Assembly (NCBI GenBank): GCA_964637655.1
Contig: CAZWUZ010000014.1
Span: 1-29,275, forward strand
Direction: 5' to 3'
Source: CAZWUZ01 sp964637655 [NCBI: uncultured bacterium]
Lineage (GTDB): Bacteria; DAOPZR01
Length of the DNA stretch: 29,275 nucleotides
Of the stretch, positions 6,577 through 14,658 are shown piece by piece. Numbering within the stretch: the first letter of the stretch is position 1; the number at the start of each line of letters is the position of its first letter. The position numbers were made by a program, and so were the translations under genes. The notes beneath the pieces are model-generated. The model made no database searches. It was not told the origin of the DNA and saw nothing but the letters and a program-made list of their open reading frames with translations.

Positions 6577-9500
6577 ATGCGCCTGGTTTCGGGAATCTGC
6601 CTCTGCCTGCTGCTGACGGTGACGCCTGCCGCCGCCGCCAACGTTGTGCCGGAAACGGTCTGCACGCTCCTGTGGGGCACGGATAGCGCGGCAGCGGGTA
6701 AACAGGCAGGCGCCGACCGCATTACCGGCCCGGCGGCGACGTGGGTGCTGCCGGACGGCAGTATCGGCCTGCTCGACCGGGTCAACCGCCGGGTGCAGAC
6801 CATCGACCCGGTCACCGGCGGCGTGCGCATCGTGCAGACCCTCCCCGATGCCCTTTTCCTCGACGGAGCCACGGCGGCTGACGGGACGTTCTGTCTGTTG
6901 CACGTCGACCGCGGCATTGTCAGGTTCGCTGCCGACGGAGCATCACTGTCCGATATCGCGCTGGCCCCGGCGCTGTGCCTGGCCAGCGGCCTGCTGGCGG
7001 CGGCAACGACGGTCTACGTGACCACCCCGTCGGGCTGGTGCTATCCCGTACTGCGCGACGGGGTGGCACTCGACGCGGCGGCGCAACTGGCCGGGGCGCG
7101 CGAGGGACTGCCGGCACCCGGCGGTGCAGGGGCGACGCAGCGGGTCGACCGGGCACTGGCGCGGCTGCGCTTTCTTGACGGCAATGGCGGGGACGTGCGC
7201 ACGGCGGATGTCGTTTTTCCGGCCGGCAATCTGCTGACGTTCGTGCTGCTCGGCGTCGTCCCGGATGGCGACTGCTGGGTGAGTGTGGAGTGCGCCGATG
7301 CCGCGGCGCCCGGCGGCGTGGCGCGCACCCTGCGGCGTTATGCGCCTGACGGCACAGAGCGCGCACGCCTGGATATTCCCGCGGTCTACGCGGCGGCGGT
7401 CGAGCGCGAAACCATGCTGCTGCCGGACGGTGACCTGCTCTTCATGCAATGCGCCCCGGACGGGGTGCACCTCATTCGCCTGCAGTACGACGCCCGGCGC
7501 AGCAACGGTGCGCTGTCCCTGCCGGCGACGACACCATATCATTACAATGACCACCTGCTGGCGGAACCGGCGGCGGAGCGCGACCGCAGCATCGTACGCC
7601 CGACGACGTCGGCGGCGAATGTGACGCGCAGCGAGGCGCTGGTCATCGCCGAGGCCTACCGCGACTTTGCCTGGACGTCGCAGGCGGGGAATATCACGGC
7701 GGACACCTACGTGTGCGCGGACGGGCATATCATCCGCACGCCCGACTGGGTGGCCCCCGCGGGGCAGGCGCGGACCAGCGTCCCCTACAAGTGGGGCGGC
7801 TTCTCTTCGCTGGAGACCTTTTCTGCGAAACAGCTGACGGGCGTACCCACCGGGTCGGACTACACCAGTGACGTGTCGTGGAGCGACAATTACTGTGTCG
7901 GGGTGGACTGCTCGGGGTTCGTGTCGCGCTGCTGGCGCCTGGCGTCCAAGTACGGCACCTCGACGCTGCCGTCCCTCAGCACGACGCTGGCCTCGTTTGA
8001 CGATATGCGTACCGGTGACATCGTCAACTACGCGGGGAGTCACGTGCGCCTCTTCTGGAAGAAGGAGGAGAACGGCACCTACACGATGATCGAGGCGATG
8101 GGGACGTACTGGCGGGTGATGACGCGCAACTATACCGCCAGCGCGCTGGCGTCCTATACCCCACTGCGCTACAAGAACATGGTTGAGGTGGAAGCGCCCG
8201 TGCTGGTGAGTGTCACCAACACGACGGGCGACGACCTGCTGGTGCGCTGGCGGAAACCGGCGGACACCACGGTGCAGGACCTGAAACTCTACCTGTCTAC
8301 CGACGGGACAACCTACGCGGCGCACGATACGGTCAGCGCGGCGTCGTGCAGCACGGTGGTCACGGGCCTGACCGCGGGGACGACGTACTACCTCAATGCA
8401 ACGTTTGCCACGGCGGCCGGTCGTGAGGGACTCTATTCGTGCGACTATATCGTGCGGGTTGATTCGGGCGCCGGCAACGCCCCGGTGCTGCTGGTGGATG
8501 ACGAGAAGCGCTACGGCCCGCACGCGCTGATGCCGTATCACGGGCAGGCGCTGACCGCGGCGGGGTATACTTACGACGTGTGCAGCGCGGAGGCGGTGAC
8601 CGGTGACACGGTGGCGCTGGCGGACTACTGGGCGGTGGCCTGGGCCTGCGGGCGCGGGTCGTCGACGGGCACCCCGGCGGACACCTCGCTGGCGTCGGCG
8701 GAACGGACGAAACTGCAAACGTATCTGCTGGCGGGTGGCAACCTGCTGCTCAGCGGGCAGGAAATCGCCTACGACCTCGGGTACAAGGGACTGGACAACG
8801 CCTGGCTGGGAACATACCTCAAGGCGGCGTATGTCGCGGACGATGCGGGCAGCAACGTGACGCTCACGGGCACGGCCGGCGGGCTGCTCAACGGGGAGTC
8901 GTTTGAACTCGACGAGGACAACGGCCTGATCGACGACGGCGGCGCGTATGACGCGCGCTGGCCCGACGTGGTCCGCACGACGGCCGACACCATCTGCACC
9001 TACGGGACGAACAGCGCGGGCGGAGTGAGTTTCAAGGGGACGTACAGCGGCGGCAGCGACACCGCGGCCATGGTCTACCTCGCCTTCCCCTTTGAGTGTA
9101 TCAAGACCGCGGGCGGGCGCACCGGCGTCATGCGGCAGGTGCTCGCGTTCTTCGACGTGGCGGCGGCGGATACCCGCCCGGTGAACACCGTTGCGCGCGC
9201 GCTGCGGGTCGATCCGGGCGGCACGCTGAGCGTGGCGCTGACCGCGACAGACGACCGCGACACCGCCGCGGGATTGACCTGGCACGTTGCGGATACCGAC
9301 CCGGCGCTGTGGAACAGCGTGACGGTGACGGAGGGCGCGGGTGCCGACACGCTGACCCTGGCGGCGAAGAACACCGCCGGCACCGACACCTTCAGCGTCG
9401 GGGTGCGTGACAGCGACGGCAACTGGGACACGGTGACGGTGGTGGTGACCGTCGCCTCCCTGGCGAAACCGGGGTTGCCCGGCCTGCTGCGCGCGGTCAG

Positions 9501-10878
9501 CGAACCGCCGGGCACCGCGGTGACCCTGCAGTGGACGGAGGACCCCGCGGCCTACCGCTACATCGTCTACCGCACCACGGACGGCAGGACGTTCACCGCG
9601 ACCGACACGGTCGCCGCGCCGGCGTCAGGCACGACGGTGACCGGGCTGGCGAACAACACGGTGTACGGCTTCCGCCTGCGGACCTTCAACAGCGCCGACA
9701 CGGGGAGCGACTCGTACTCGGTGATGCTGGCGGTGCGCACCGCGGACACGGCGAACACCCTGCTGCTCGTCGAGGATGACACGACGACCGCCGGCTACCT
9801 GCGGTTGTGGACGTTCGCCGACGGGCTCAACGCGGCGGGGCGCGGGTTCGACAGCATCCGGTCAGCGCTGGTGACGGACGGCACGGTCGACCTGGCGGCG
9901 TACGGCGCGGCTATCTGGTCCTGCGGCAACGACTCCACGGACCAGGGCGGCTCGCTGACGGAGGAGGAGCGGCTGGCGCTCAAAAACTATCTCGATGGCG
10001 GCGGCGACCTGTTCCTCTCGGGCAACGACGTGGCCCGCGACCTCTACAGCGCCGACCGCGATTTCCTCGAACGCTACCTCAAGACGCTGTACGGGTACTC
10101 GAATTCCAACCGCTACACCTTGCGCCCCGATACGCCCGGCATCCTCTGGGGGATGGGCGACTGGTACATTGCCGCCAACACCACGCTCAGCGACTCGCTG
10201 GGCACGGCGTCGTACCTGATCGAGGGGCCCGACCGCTCGGTCATGGACGGACTGACCACCCTGCATGGCGGGCGGACCACGGTGAAGTATACCTCGGGCT
10301 GGGTGGCGGGCGTCGAGTATACCGGCGGCTTCGGCATCGAATACGACAGCGGGGCCGCGCAGGAGGCGGGGACCGCGCTCAGCAAACTCGTGTTCTTCAT
10401 GTTCGATGCCGCCTGCATCAACGACACCACGGCGCGGCGCGAAGTCCTCAGGCGGGTCGTGGCGTATTTTGACAGCCCGTCCGTGGCAGGAAGGGTCGAC
10501 CTGGAAGGCCGTACTGGCGACACCGGCGTGACCGTCACGCTGTTCCGCGCCGATCATAGTGAAACGCGCACCGTGCTGACCGATGGCATGGGGCGCTTCG
10601 CCTTCGACCGGCTGGGCAGCGGCACCTGGCGTCTGACCGCGGAGAAGGCGGGATTCCTTGCCGGGGTGAGTGGCGACCTCGCGCTGGGGACGGGCAGCGA
10701 CCACTTTGCGGTTGTCGCCCTGCCGGCCGGCGATGCCAATGCCGACCGGGCTATCGACATCCTCGATGCCTGCATGGTCAAGTCAGGGCTTGCTGCTGCC
10801 GATGTCAATGGGGACGGCACGGTCGATGACCGTGATATGGGATATGTCAGAACTCATTTCGGTGAAAGAAGTTATTAA
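6577..10878 (+). CDS. Large secreted multidomain protein: NlpC/P60-like, FN3, GATase-fold-like and dockerin-like domains
   Basis: 1433 aa from ATG 6577, which sits exactly at the predicted transcription start and gives a signal peptide (cut near AAA before NVVPE). Domains by eye: about 25-320 propeller-like repeats (LPDGSIGLLDRVNRRVQTID); 350-538 an NlpC/P60-like peptidase with Cys445 in VDCSGFVSRCW, His489 in AGSHVRLFW and Glu506 in MIEAMG; 540-630 FN3-like; 632-860 a GATase/DJ-1-fold-like domain (APVLLVDDEKRYG, AGGNLLLSGQEIAYDLG); 866-965 cadherin/Ig-like; 966-1060 FN3-like; 1060-1300 a second such domain (LLLVEDD, GGGDLFLSGNDVARDLY); 1303-1385 carboxypeptidase-regulatory-like; 1385-1433 dockerin-like with two EF-type loops (DANADRAIDILD, DVNGDGTVDDRD). 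It may hydrolyse cell-wall peptide or another amide and attach through its end. The GATase-like domains show no nucleophile elbow that I recognise. Confidence 0.75.
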   Translation: MRLVSGICLCLLLTVTPAAAANVVPETVCTLLWGTDSAAAGKQAGADRITGPAATWVLPDGSIGLLDRVNRRVQTIDPVTGGVRIVQTLPDALFLDGATAADGTFCLLHVDRGIVRFAADGASLSDIALAPALCLASGLLAAATTVYVTTPSGWCYPVLRDGVALDAAAQLAGAREGLPAPGGAGATQRVDRALARLRFLDGNGGDVRTADVVFPAGNLLTFVLLGVVPDGDCWVSVECADAAAPGGVARTLRRYAPDGTERARLDIPAVYAAAVERETMLLPDGDLLFMQCAPDGVHLIRLQYDARRSNGALSLPATTPYHYNDHLLAEPAAERDRSIVRPTTSAANVTRSEALVIAEAYRDFAWTSQAGNITADTYVCADGHIIRTPDWVAPAGQARTSVPYKWGGFSSLETFSAKQLTGVPTGSDYTSDVSWSDNYCVGVDCSGFVSRCWRLASKYGTSTLPSLSTTLASFDDMRTGDIVNYAGSHVRLFWKKEENGTYTMIEAMGTYWRVMTRNYTASALASYTPLRYKNMVEVEAPVLVSVTNTTGDDLLVRWRKPADTTVQDLKLYLSTDGTTYAAHDTVSAASCSTVVTGLTAGTTYYLNATFATAAGREGLYSCDYIVRVDSGAGNAPVLLVDDEKRYGPHALMPYHGQALTAAGYTYDVCSAEAVTGDTVALADYWAVAWACGRGSSTGTPADTSLASAERTKLQTYLLAGGNLLLSGQEIAYDLGYKGLDNAWLGTYLKAAYVADDAGSNVTLTGTAGGLLNGESFELDEDNGLIDDGGAYDARWPDVVRTTADTICTYGTNSAGGVSFKGTYSGGSDTAAMVYLAFPFECIKTAGGRTGVMRQVLAFFDVAAADTRPVNTVARALRVDPGGTLSVALTATDDRDTAAGLTWHVADTDPALWNSVTVTEGAGADTLTLAAKNTAGTDTFSVGVRDSDGNWDTVTVVVTVASLAKPGLPGLLRAVSEPPGTAVTLQWTEDPAAYRYIVYRTTDGRTFTATDTVAAPASGTTVTGLANNTVYGFRLRTFNSADTGSDSYSVMLAVRTADTANTLLLVEDDTTTAGYLRLWTFADGLNAAGRGFDSIRSALVTDGTVDLAAYGAAIWSCGNDSTDQGGSLTEEERLALKNYLDGGGDLFLSGNDVARDLYSADRDFLERYLKTLYGYSNSNRYTLRPDTPGILWGMGDWYIAANTTLSDSLGTASYLIEGPDRSVMDGLTTLHGGRTTVKYTSGWVAGVEYTGGFGIEYDSGAAQEAGTALSKLVFFMFDAACINDTTARREVLRRVVAYFDSPSVAGRVDLEGRTGDTGVTVTLFRADHSETRTVLTDGMGRFAFDRLGSGTWRLTAEKAGFLAGVSGDLALGTGSDHFAVVALPAGDANADRAIDILDACMVKSGLAAADVNGDGTVDDRDMGYVRTHFGERSY

Positions 10879-10938
10879 AAAACATCCGTGGCGGTGGTAA
10901 TCGCGGCGGTAATAAAAGATACACCCTTGGAAAAGGTC

Positions 10939-10967
10939 TTGACAAAGAGTCCCGCCTGTGGTATAAA
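10939..10967 (+). promoter_or_regulatory. Near-consensus sigma70 promoter of the Flp pilin gene
   Basis: TTGACA (10939-10944), exactly 17 bp, TATAAA (10962-10967): 6/6 and 5/6 of consensus. Predicted start is near 10974, leaving a leader of about 44 bases with a strong SD. It is the strongest promoter seen here, as expected for an abundant structural pilin. Confidence 0.85.
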
Positions 10968-11017
10968 TGGGGCGGTGCAACACGACGCTACTAAACGAGA
11001 GAGGGAGGTGACTGAAA

Positions 11018-11224
11018 ATGATGAAGAGCTTCCTGAAGGACGAGCGCGGGCAGGGCATGGTCGAGTACGGCCTGATCATCGGCCTGATCGCGATTATCGT
11101 CATCGCGGTGTTCGTGGCCCTTGGTCCGCAGATCAAGAACATGTTCACCAACGCGGTTGACAGCAGTGCGACGGACGACGCGAAAGCCGGCCTGAGCGCG
11201 ATGATGTACGGCGGTTCCAACTAA
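11018..11224 (+). CDS. Flp-family type IVb pilin
   Basis: 68 aa. The short leader MMKSFLKDERG is followed by QGMVEYG and a hydrophobic helix (LIIGLIAIIVIAVFVALG). The prepilin signature, Gly at -1, Glu at +5 and Tyr at +6, is that of Flp/Tad pilins, which form thin adhesive pili. GGAGGTG lies 7 bp upstream of ATG 11018. The C-terminus DDAKAGLSAMMYGGSN shares AKAGLSAMMY with the second pilin at 11814. It has its own near-consensus promoter and its own terminator, so it is a monocistronic, highly expressed unit. The processing peptidase is the next gene. The Tad ATPase and secretin genes are not in the window. Confidence 0.92.
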   Translation: MMKSFLKDERGQGMVEYGLIIGLIAIIVIAVFVALGPQIKNMFTNAVDSSATDDAKAGLSAMMYGGSN

Positions 11225-11261
11225 TTTTCATCACTAAGTCCGGGGTGAACCCTGACTTTTC

Positions 11262-11289
11262 AGCCCCGCTCGCAAGAGCGGGGCTTTTT
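11262..11289 (+). terminator. Intrinsic terminator after the Flp pilin gene
   Basis: AGCCCCGCTC (11262-11271), a GCAA loop, GAGCGGGGCT (11276-11285), then a T-run to 11289: a perfect 10-bp stem with a GNRA-type loop and a U-tract. It separates the abundant pilin transcript from the peptidase gene 15 bp downstream. Confidence 0.92.
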
Positions 11290-11292
11290 GTG

Positions 11293-11298
11293 TATAAT
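11293..11298 (+). promoter_or_regulatory. Consensus -10 box directly before the prepilin peptidase ATG
   Basis: TATAAT (11293-11298) starts four bases after the terminator T-run and ends six bases before ATG 11305. The predicted transcript starts on the A of that ATG, so it would be leaderless. The -35 at 17 bp (TCGCAA, 11270-11275) falls inside the terminator hairpin and is weak (3/6), so activity is less certain than the box suggests. Confidence 0.5.
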
Positions 11299-11304
11299 GG
11301 AGCC

Positions 11305-11820
11305 ATGGTGAAATTCGCGGTGCTCGGGTTTATCCTGCTCTACGCGGTCTACACGGACGTGCGCTACGGGGTTATCAGAAACCTGCTGACTTTCCCGGCG
11401 CTGGCGGCGGGCGTGGTCTGGAGCGGCTTCGACGGGAGCGTATGGTGGGACGGGCTGGCCGGCGCGCTGCTCGGCATCGGGTTTTTCTATCCGCTCTGGT
11501 ACCTCGACAAGTTCGCCGGCGGCGACGCGAAACTGATGGGCGTGGTCGGAGCGTTCGGCGGCCTGCGCTTCGCCTTCTGGAGCATCGCCTTCACGCTGGC
11601 CGCGGGGGCGCTCTTCTCGCTGCTCGTGCTGCTGTTGCAGGGGCGGTTGCTGCGCACGCTGCAGCGTCTCGGGTTCGGACTGGCGACGCACACGCTGGAC
11701 ACCGGCACGCTGAGCAGCGCCGGTACCGGGCAGAAGTATCCGTACGCGTTCGCCATCGCGGCGGGCGCGATAGTGAGCTGGTTGTCAATCCACCGGGGGA
11801 TGGTGAACCTGCCATGGTGA
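11305..11820 (+). CDS. Type IV prepilin peptidase (A24, TadV/CpaA-like)
   Basis: 171 aa integral membrane aspartic peptidase with about five or six hydrophobic segments. It cuts leader peptides off Flp-type prepilins at the inner face of the membrane. The two catalytic aspartates are present: Asp18 in YTDVRYGVIRN (first A24 motif) and Asp74 in AGGDAKLMG (the GxGD-K motif, with Ala for the first Gly). It lacks the N-methylation domain of the larger PilD-type enzymes, as usual for TadV/CpaA. ATG 11305 is preferred over earlier in-frame codons, which lie in the terminator. The stop codon overlaps the second pilin start by 7 bp. Flanking pilins on both sides are its obvious substrates. Confidence 0.9.
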   Translation: MVKFAVLGFILLYAVYTDVRYGVIRNLLTFPALAAGVVWSGFDGSVWWDGLAGALLGIGFFYPLWYLDKFAGGDAKLMGVVGAFGGLRFAFWSIAFTLAAGALFSLLVLLLQGRLLRTLQRLGFGLATHTLDTGTLSSAGTGQKYPYAFAIAAGAIVSWLSIHRGMVNLPW

Positions 11821-11999
11821 AAGCGCGCGGTCAGGGGATGGTCGAGTACGGGTTGATCGTCGGTCTTATTGCGATCGTGGCGACGGTGGTCATCATCTCG
11901 CTCTATCCGTCGTTCAAGGAAGTGTATAACAGCACGGTCAGCGAGCAGCAGACCGACGGAGCCAAAGCCGGGCTCAGTGCGATGATGTACAGCGATTGA
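11814..11999 (+). CDS. Second Flp-family pilin with very short leader
   Basis: 61 aa. The leader is only six residues (MVKARG), followed by QGMVEYGLIVGLIAIVATVV, the same processing site and helix as the pilin at 11018. The C-terminus DGAKAGLSAMMYSD repeats the AKAGLSAMMY motif of the first pilin, while the region between differs (LYPSFKEVYNSTVSEQQT). No good SD is seen; the start overlaps the peptidase gene by 7 bp, so translation is probably coupled and lower than that of the first pilin. It could be a minor pilin, a tip subunit or an initiator. The stop codon lies inside the -35 box of the next promoter. Confidence 0.85.
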   Translation: MVKARGQGMVEYGLIVGLIAIVATVVIISLYPSFKEVYNSTVSEQQTDGAKAGLSAMMYSD

Positions 12000-12024
12000 C
12001 TTCTTCCTGCCGGCAGAGTATACT
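11996..12024 (+). promoter_or_regulatory. Sigma70 promoter at the head of the long operon
   Basis: TTGACT (11996-12001), 17 bp, TATACT (12019-12024): 5/6 and 5/6. The TGA stop of the second pilin (11997-11999) is part of the -35 box. Predicted start is near 12031, before GAAGGAT and ATG 12058. No other clear promoter was seen in the co-directional run to 25295. Confidence 0.7.
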
Positions 12025-12057
12025 CCCAATATTCTTGCAGTAACGAAGGATAAGCTG

Positions 12058-13686
12058 ATGCGGTGTGTGATTGACCTGCTGCGCTGTGCGCTGGGCCTGT
12101 CCATTATATTGGGTGGGGCGGGGTGTGTGTCGACGACGGCCGGCACCGTGCCGGCACCGGCAGCGCCGCTGACGACGGCGACAAGCGAGGAGGGGTATTA
12201 CCAGTTTTCGCTCGGCGTGCAGGCGGAACTGGCGGGCAACTATCCGGCGGCAGTCGACCATCTCACCCGCGCGCTGCGCTACGACACCGCCGCGGCCGGC
12301 ATCTACGAGGAACTCGGTTCGCTCTACCTGCAGCTGGGCCGCCCGCGCGAGGCGCTGGCGGCATATGCCGAGGTGCTGGCGCAGGACCCGGACAACTATG
12401 CCGTTCTGCTGCGGGCGGGGAGCGCGCACCTGGCGCTGGCGCGGCATGCGGATGCGCTGCGCTGTTTCACCCGCGCGGCGGCGGACACGCAGGACCGGCG
12501 CGAGGGGAAAGCACAGTTCTACGTCGCGGTGACCAATACGATGCGCGGCGACTACCCGGCGGCGACGGCGGCCTACGCGCGCTACCTGGCGCTGATTCCC
12601 GACGACGCGGTGGCGTGGTACAACCTGGCGGTGCTGCACGACGAGCAGCGCGAGGACAGCGCGGCGGCGGCGGCCTTTGCCCGCGTGCTGGCACTGGAAC
12701 CGTCGTCGACGCGGGCGCTGGCGCGGCTGGCGGCGTTGCGGCGGGCGGCGGGCGACAACCACGGCGCCCGCGACCTGGCCCGTCGTGCGGTGGAACTCGA
12801 ACCGGCGCTGACGGCGCACCGCCTGCTGCTGGCGGACATCGCGCTCGACCTCGGGGAGAATGACGAGGCGGTGCGGCAGTACCGGCTCATCCTGCAGCAG
12901 ACGCCGCACGACATCCGCGCGCAGTTCAAACTCGGGCTCGCGTACGCACGGCAGCAGAATTACCTGCTGGCGACGGCGGCGCTGCGGCGCTGTCTCGAAC
13001 TCGACCCGGGGATGCTGACGCCCTACGTCGAACTCGGGTACCTCTACCAGGTGCAGGGTGATCACGCGGCGAGCGCGGAGGTGTTCCGCGCCGCGCTGAC
13101 CATCGAGCCGCACAACGCGCGCCTGCATGAACTGCTCGGGCTGACGTACATCGCCCTGCACGATACGCCGGCGGCGCGCGGCGCCCTGCAGCAGGCGATC
13201 CGGCTCGCGCCGGGGGCGGCGGCCGGCCCCTACTACCAGCTGGCGGGCCTCGACTGGCGCGACGGACAGTTTGCCGCGGCGGAAGCGGGCTACCGCGCGG
13301 CGCTGGCGGTCGATCCCGACTACGCGCCGGCGCTCAACGATCTCGGCTACCTGTATGTCGAGCGCAATGAAAACCTCGCGCAGGCACGGGTCTACCTCAC
13401 GCGCGCGGTGGCGCTGGTGCCCGACAACGCCTGCTACCTCGACTCGCTCGGCTGGCTGGAATTCCGCGCGGGCAACTACGCGGCGGCGGCGGCGCATCTT
13501 GAGCGGGCGGCAGTGCTCGATACGGACGCGGAAATCACCTTCCATCTGGGCGAGGCGTATTTCGCGCTCGGGCGGCTGGCGGACGCGAAGGCGGCGTGGG
13601 AACGGTCGCTGGCCCGGCGTGACGACCCGCGCGTGCGGCAGCGGCTGAGCGAACTGCCGGACGTGCGCGGCGCGGCGACTCCATGA
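12058..13686 (+). CDS. TPR-repeat protein, probably exported
   Basis: 542 aa. A hydrophobic N-terminus ends in LGGAGC (Cys23), a possible lipobox although Gly at -3 is off the rule, then a Thr/Pro/Ala-rich spacer. From about residue 45 to the end it is built of roughly 13 tetratricopeptide repeats; clear ones include GIYEELGSLYLQLGRPREAL, ALARLAALRRAAGDNHGARD and ALNDLGYLYVERNENLAQAR. TPR superhelices mount protein partners; the anchored form suggests a periplasmic or outer-membrane scaffold for secretion, pilus or envelope complexes. It is the first gene behind the promoter at 11996 and overlaps ispE by ATGA. The neighbouring pilins make a PilF/TadD-like pilotin role possible, but the protein is far longer. 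Confidence 0.8.
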   Translation: MRCVIDLLRCALGLSIILGGAGCVSTTAGTVPAPAAPLTTATSEEGYYQFSLGVQAELAGNYPAAVDHLTRALRYDTAAAGIYEELGSLYLQLGRPREALAAYAEVLAQDPDNYAVLLRAGSAHLALARHADALRCFTRAAADTQDRREGKAQFYVAVTNTMRGDYPAATAAYARYLALIPDDAVAWYNLAVLHDEQREDSAAAAAFARVLALEPSSTRALARLAALRRAAGDNHGARDLARRAVELEPALTAHRLLLADIALDLGENDEAVRQYRLILQQTPHDIRAQFKLGLAYARQQNYLLATAALRRCLELDPGMLTPYVELGYLYQVQGDHAASAEVFRAALTIEPHNARLHELLGLTYIALHDTPAARGALQQAIRLAPGAAAGPYYQLAGLDWRDGQFAAAEAGYRAALAVDPDYAPALNDLGYLYVERNENLAQARVYLTRAVALVPDNACYLDSLGWLEFRAGNYAAAAAHLERAAVLDTDAEITFHLGEAYFALGRLADAKAAWERSLARRDDPRVRQRLSELPDVRGAATP

Positions 13687-14552
13687 CCACGGCCACGGTC
13701 GCCGCGCCGGCGAAGATCAACCTCTACCTGCGCGTGATTGCGAAGCGCGCAGACGGGTTTCATGAGCTCGTCTCGCTGCTGCACCTGCTGACCCTGGCGG
13801 ACGAGGTGACGGTGACGCTGACGGCGGATGGCAGCGTGACGCTGCAGTGCGACCGCGACGATCTCGGCGCGGCGGAACAGAACCTTGCGGTGCGCGCGGT
13901 GCGCGCCTGGCAGCAGGCGTCCGGCGACGCCCGCGGCGCGCATGTCACGCTGGTCAAGCGCGTGCCGCACGGGGCCGGGCTGGGCGGCGGCTCGTCGGAT
14001 GCGGCGGCAGTGCTGCGCTGCCTGGCCGCCCTGACGGGGACTGACGCGACTGACCCGCGCTGGACGCAGGCAGCGGCGGCGCTCGGTTCCGACGTGCCGT
14101 TCTTTCTCACCGGCGGCTGCGCGTGGGCGGAGGGGCGCGGGGAACGGCTGACGGAACTGCCGCCGCGCCCGGGACTGGGCGTCGTTGTCGTCAAACCGCC
14201 GTACGGCATCGCCACGGCGGCGGCGTACGCGGGCCTGCGCGCCTTGACGCGGGTGCACCTCGACGGGGCGGCGGCCCGCGCGCTGTGGGCGGGGGGCAAC
14301 GACCTGCTGCCGCACCTGTGCGCCAACGATTTCGCGCCGGGGGTTTTTGCCGCGCATCCGGATGCGGCGGACGCGGTCGCACAGCTGCGCGCGGCCGGGG
14401 CGTGCGCGGCGCACCTGACCGGGTCGGGCTCGGCGTTGTTCGGGCTGTTCCCCGACGCGGGCGCGGCGCAGCGGGCGGCGGCCGGCCTGCAGGTGCACGG
14501 CACCGTGCTGGTGACGGAGACCGGCGCGCGGCCGGCAGTACAACTGACATGA
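13683..14552 (+). CDS. ispE: 4-diphosphocytidyl-2-C-methyl-D-erythritol kinase
   Basis: 289 aa, family-typical length. It phosphorylates CDP-ME with ATP in the MEP pathway to isopentenyl diphosphate, the source of undecaprenyl and quinone side chains. The N-terminal PAKINLYLRVIAKRADGFHE carries the invariant Lys and the GFHE motif. PHGAGLGGGSSDAAAVLR is the GHMP-kinase ATP loop. LGSDVPFFL holds the catalytic Asp, and the late motif HLTGSGSALFGLF is also present. It starts inside the TPR stop codon (ATGA) and is followed after 9 bp by the tRNA-Gln gene, an order that ties the isoprenoid gene to the tRNA and glmU. Confidence 0.95.
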   Translation: MTTATVAAPAKINLYLRVIAKRADGFHELVSLLHLLTLADEVTVTLTADGSVTLQCDRDDLGAAEQNLAVRAVRAWQQASGDARGAHVTLVKRVPHGAGLGGGSSDAAAVLRCLAALTGTDATDPRWTQAAAALGSDVPFFLTGGCAWAEGRGERLTELPPRPGLGVVVVKPPYGIATAAAYAGLRALTRVHLDGAAARALWAGGNDLLPHLCANDFAPGVFAAHPDAADAVAQLRAAGACAAHLTGSGSALFGLFPDAGAAQRAAAGLQVHGTVLVTETGARPAVQLT

Positions 14553-14561
14553 ACGAACGAT

Positions 14562-14637
14562 TGGGGCGTCGCCAAATGGTAAGGCACCGGCCTTTGGAGC
14601 CGGCATTCTGGAGGTTCGAATCCTCCCGCCCCAGCCA
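14562..14637 (+). tRNA. tRNA-Gln (anticodon TTG), CCA encoded
   Basis: A 76-base cloverleaf. The acceptor TGGGGCG (14562-14568) pairs with CGCCCCA (14627-14633), followed by discriminator G and encoded CCA. The anticodon arm is CCGGC, loop CTTTGGA, GCCGG, which gives anticodon TTG (Gln). The T arm is GGAGG, TTCGAAT, CCTCC. It lies 9 bp after ispE and 21 bp before glmU on the same strand, with no promoter or terminator visible on either side, so it is probably cut out of the operon mRNA. Confidence 0.97.
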
Positions 14638-14658
14638 GTGCAGGAAAAGGAGCGGCCG

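Noticed and set aside
6943-9285. 780-codon open frame on the minus strand inside the large secreted gene
   Set aside because: Arg/His/Val-rich translation without domains; a shadow of the GC-rich plus-strand gene, which has a signal peptide and recognisable domains.
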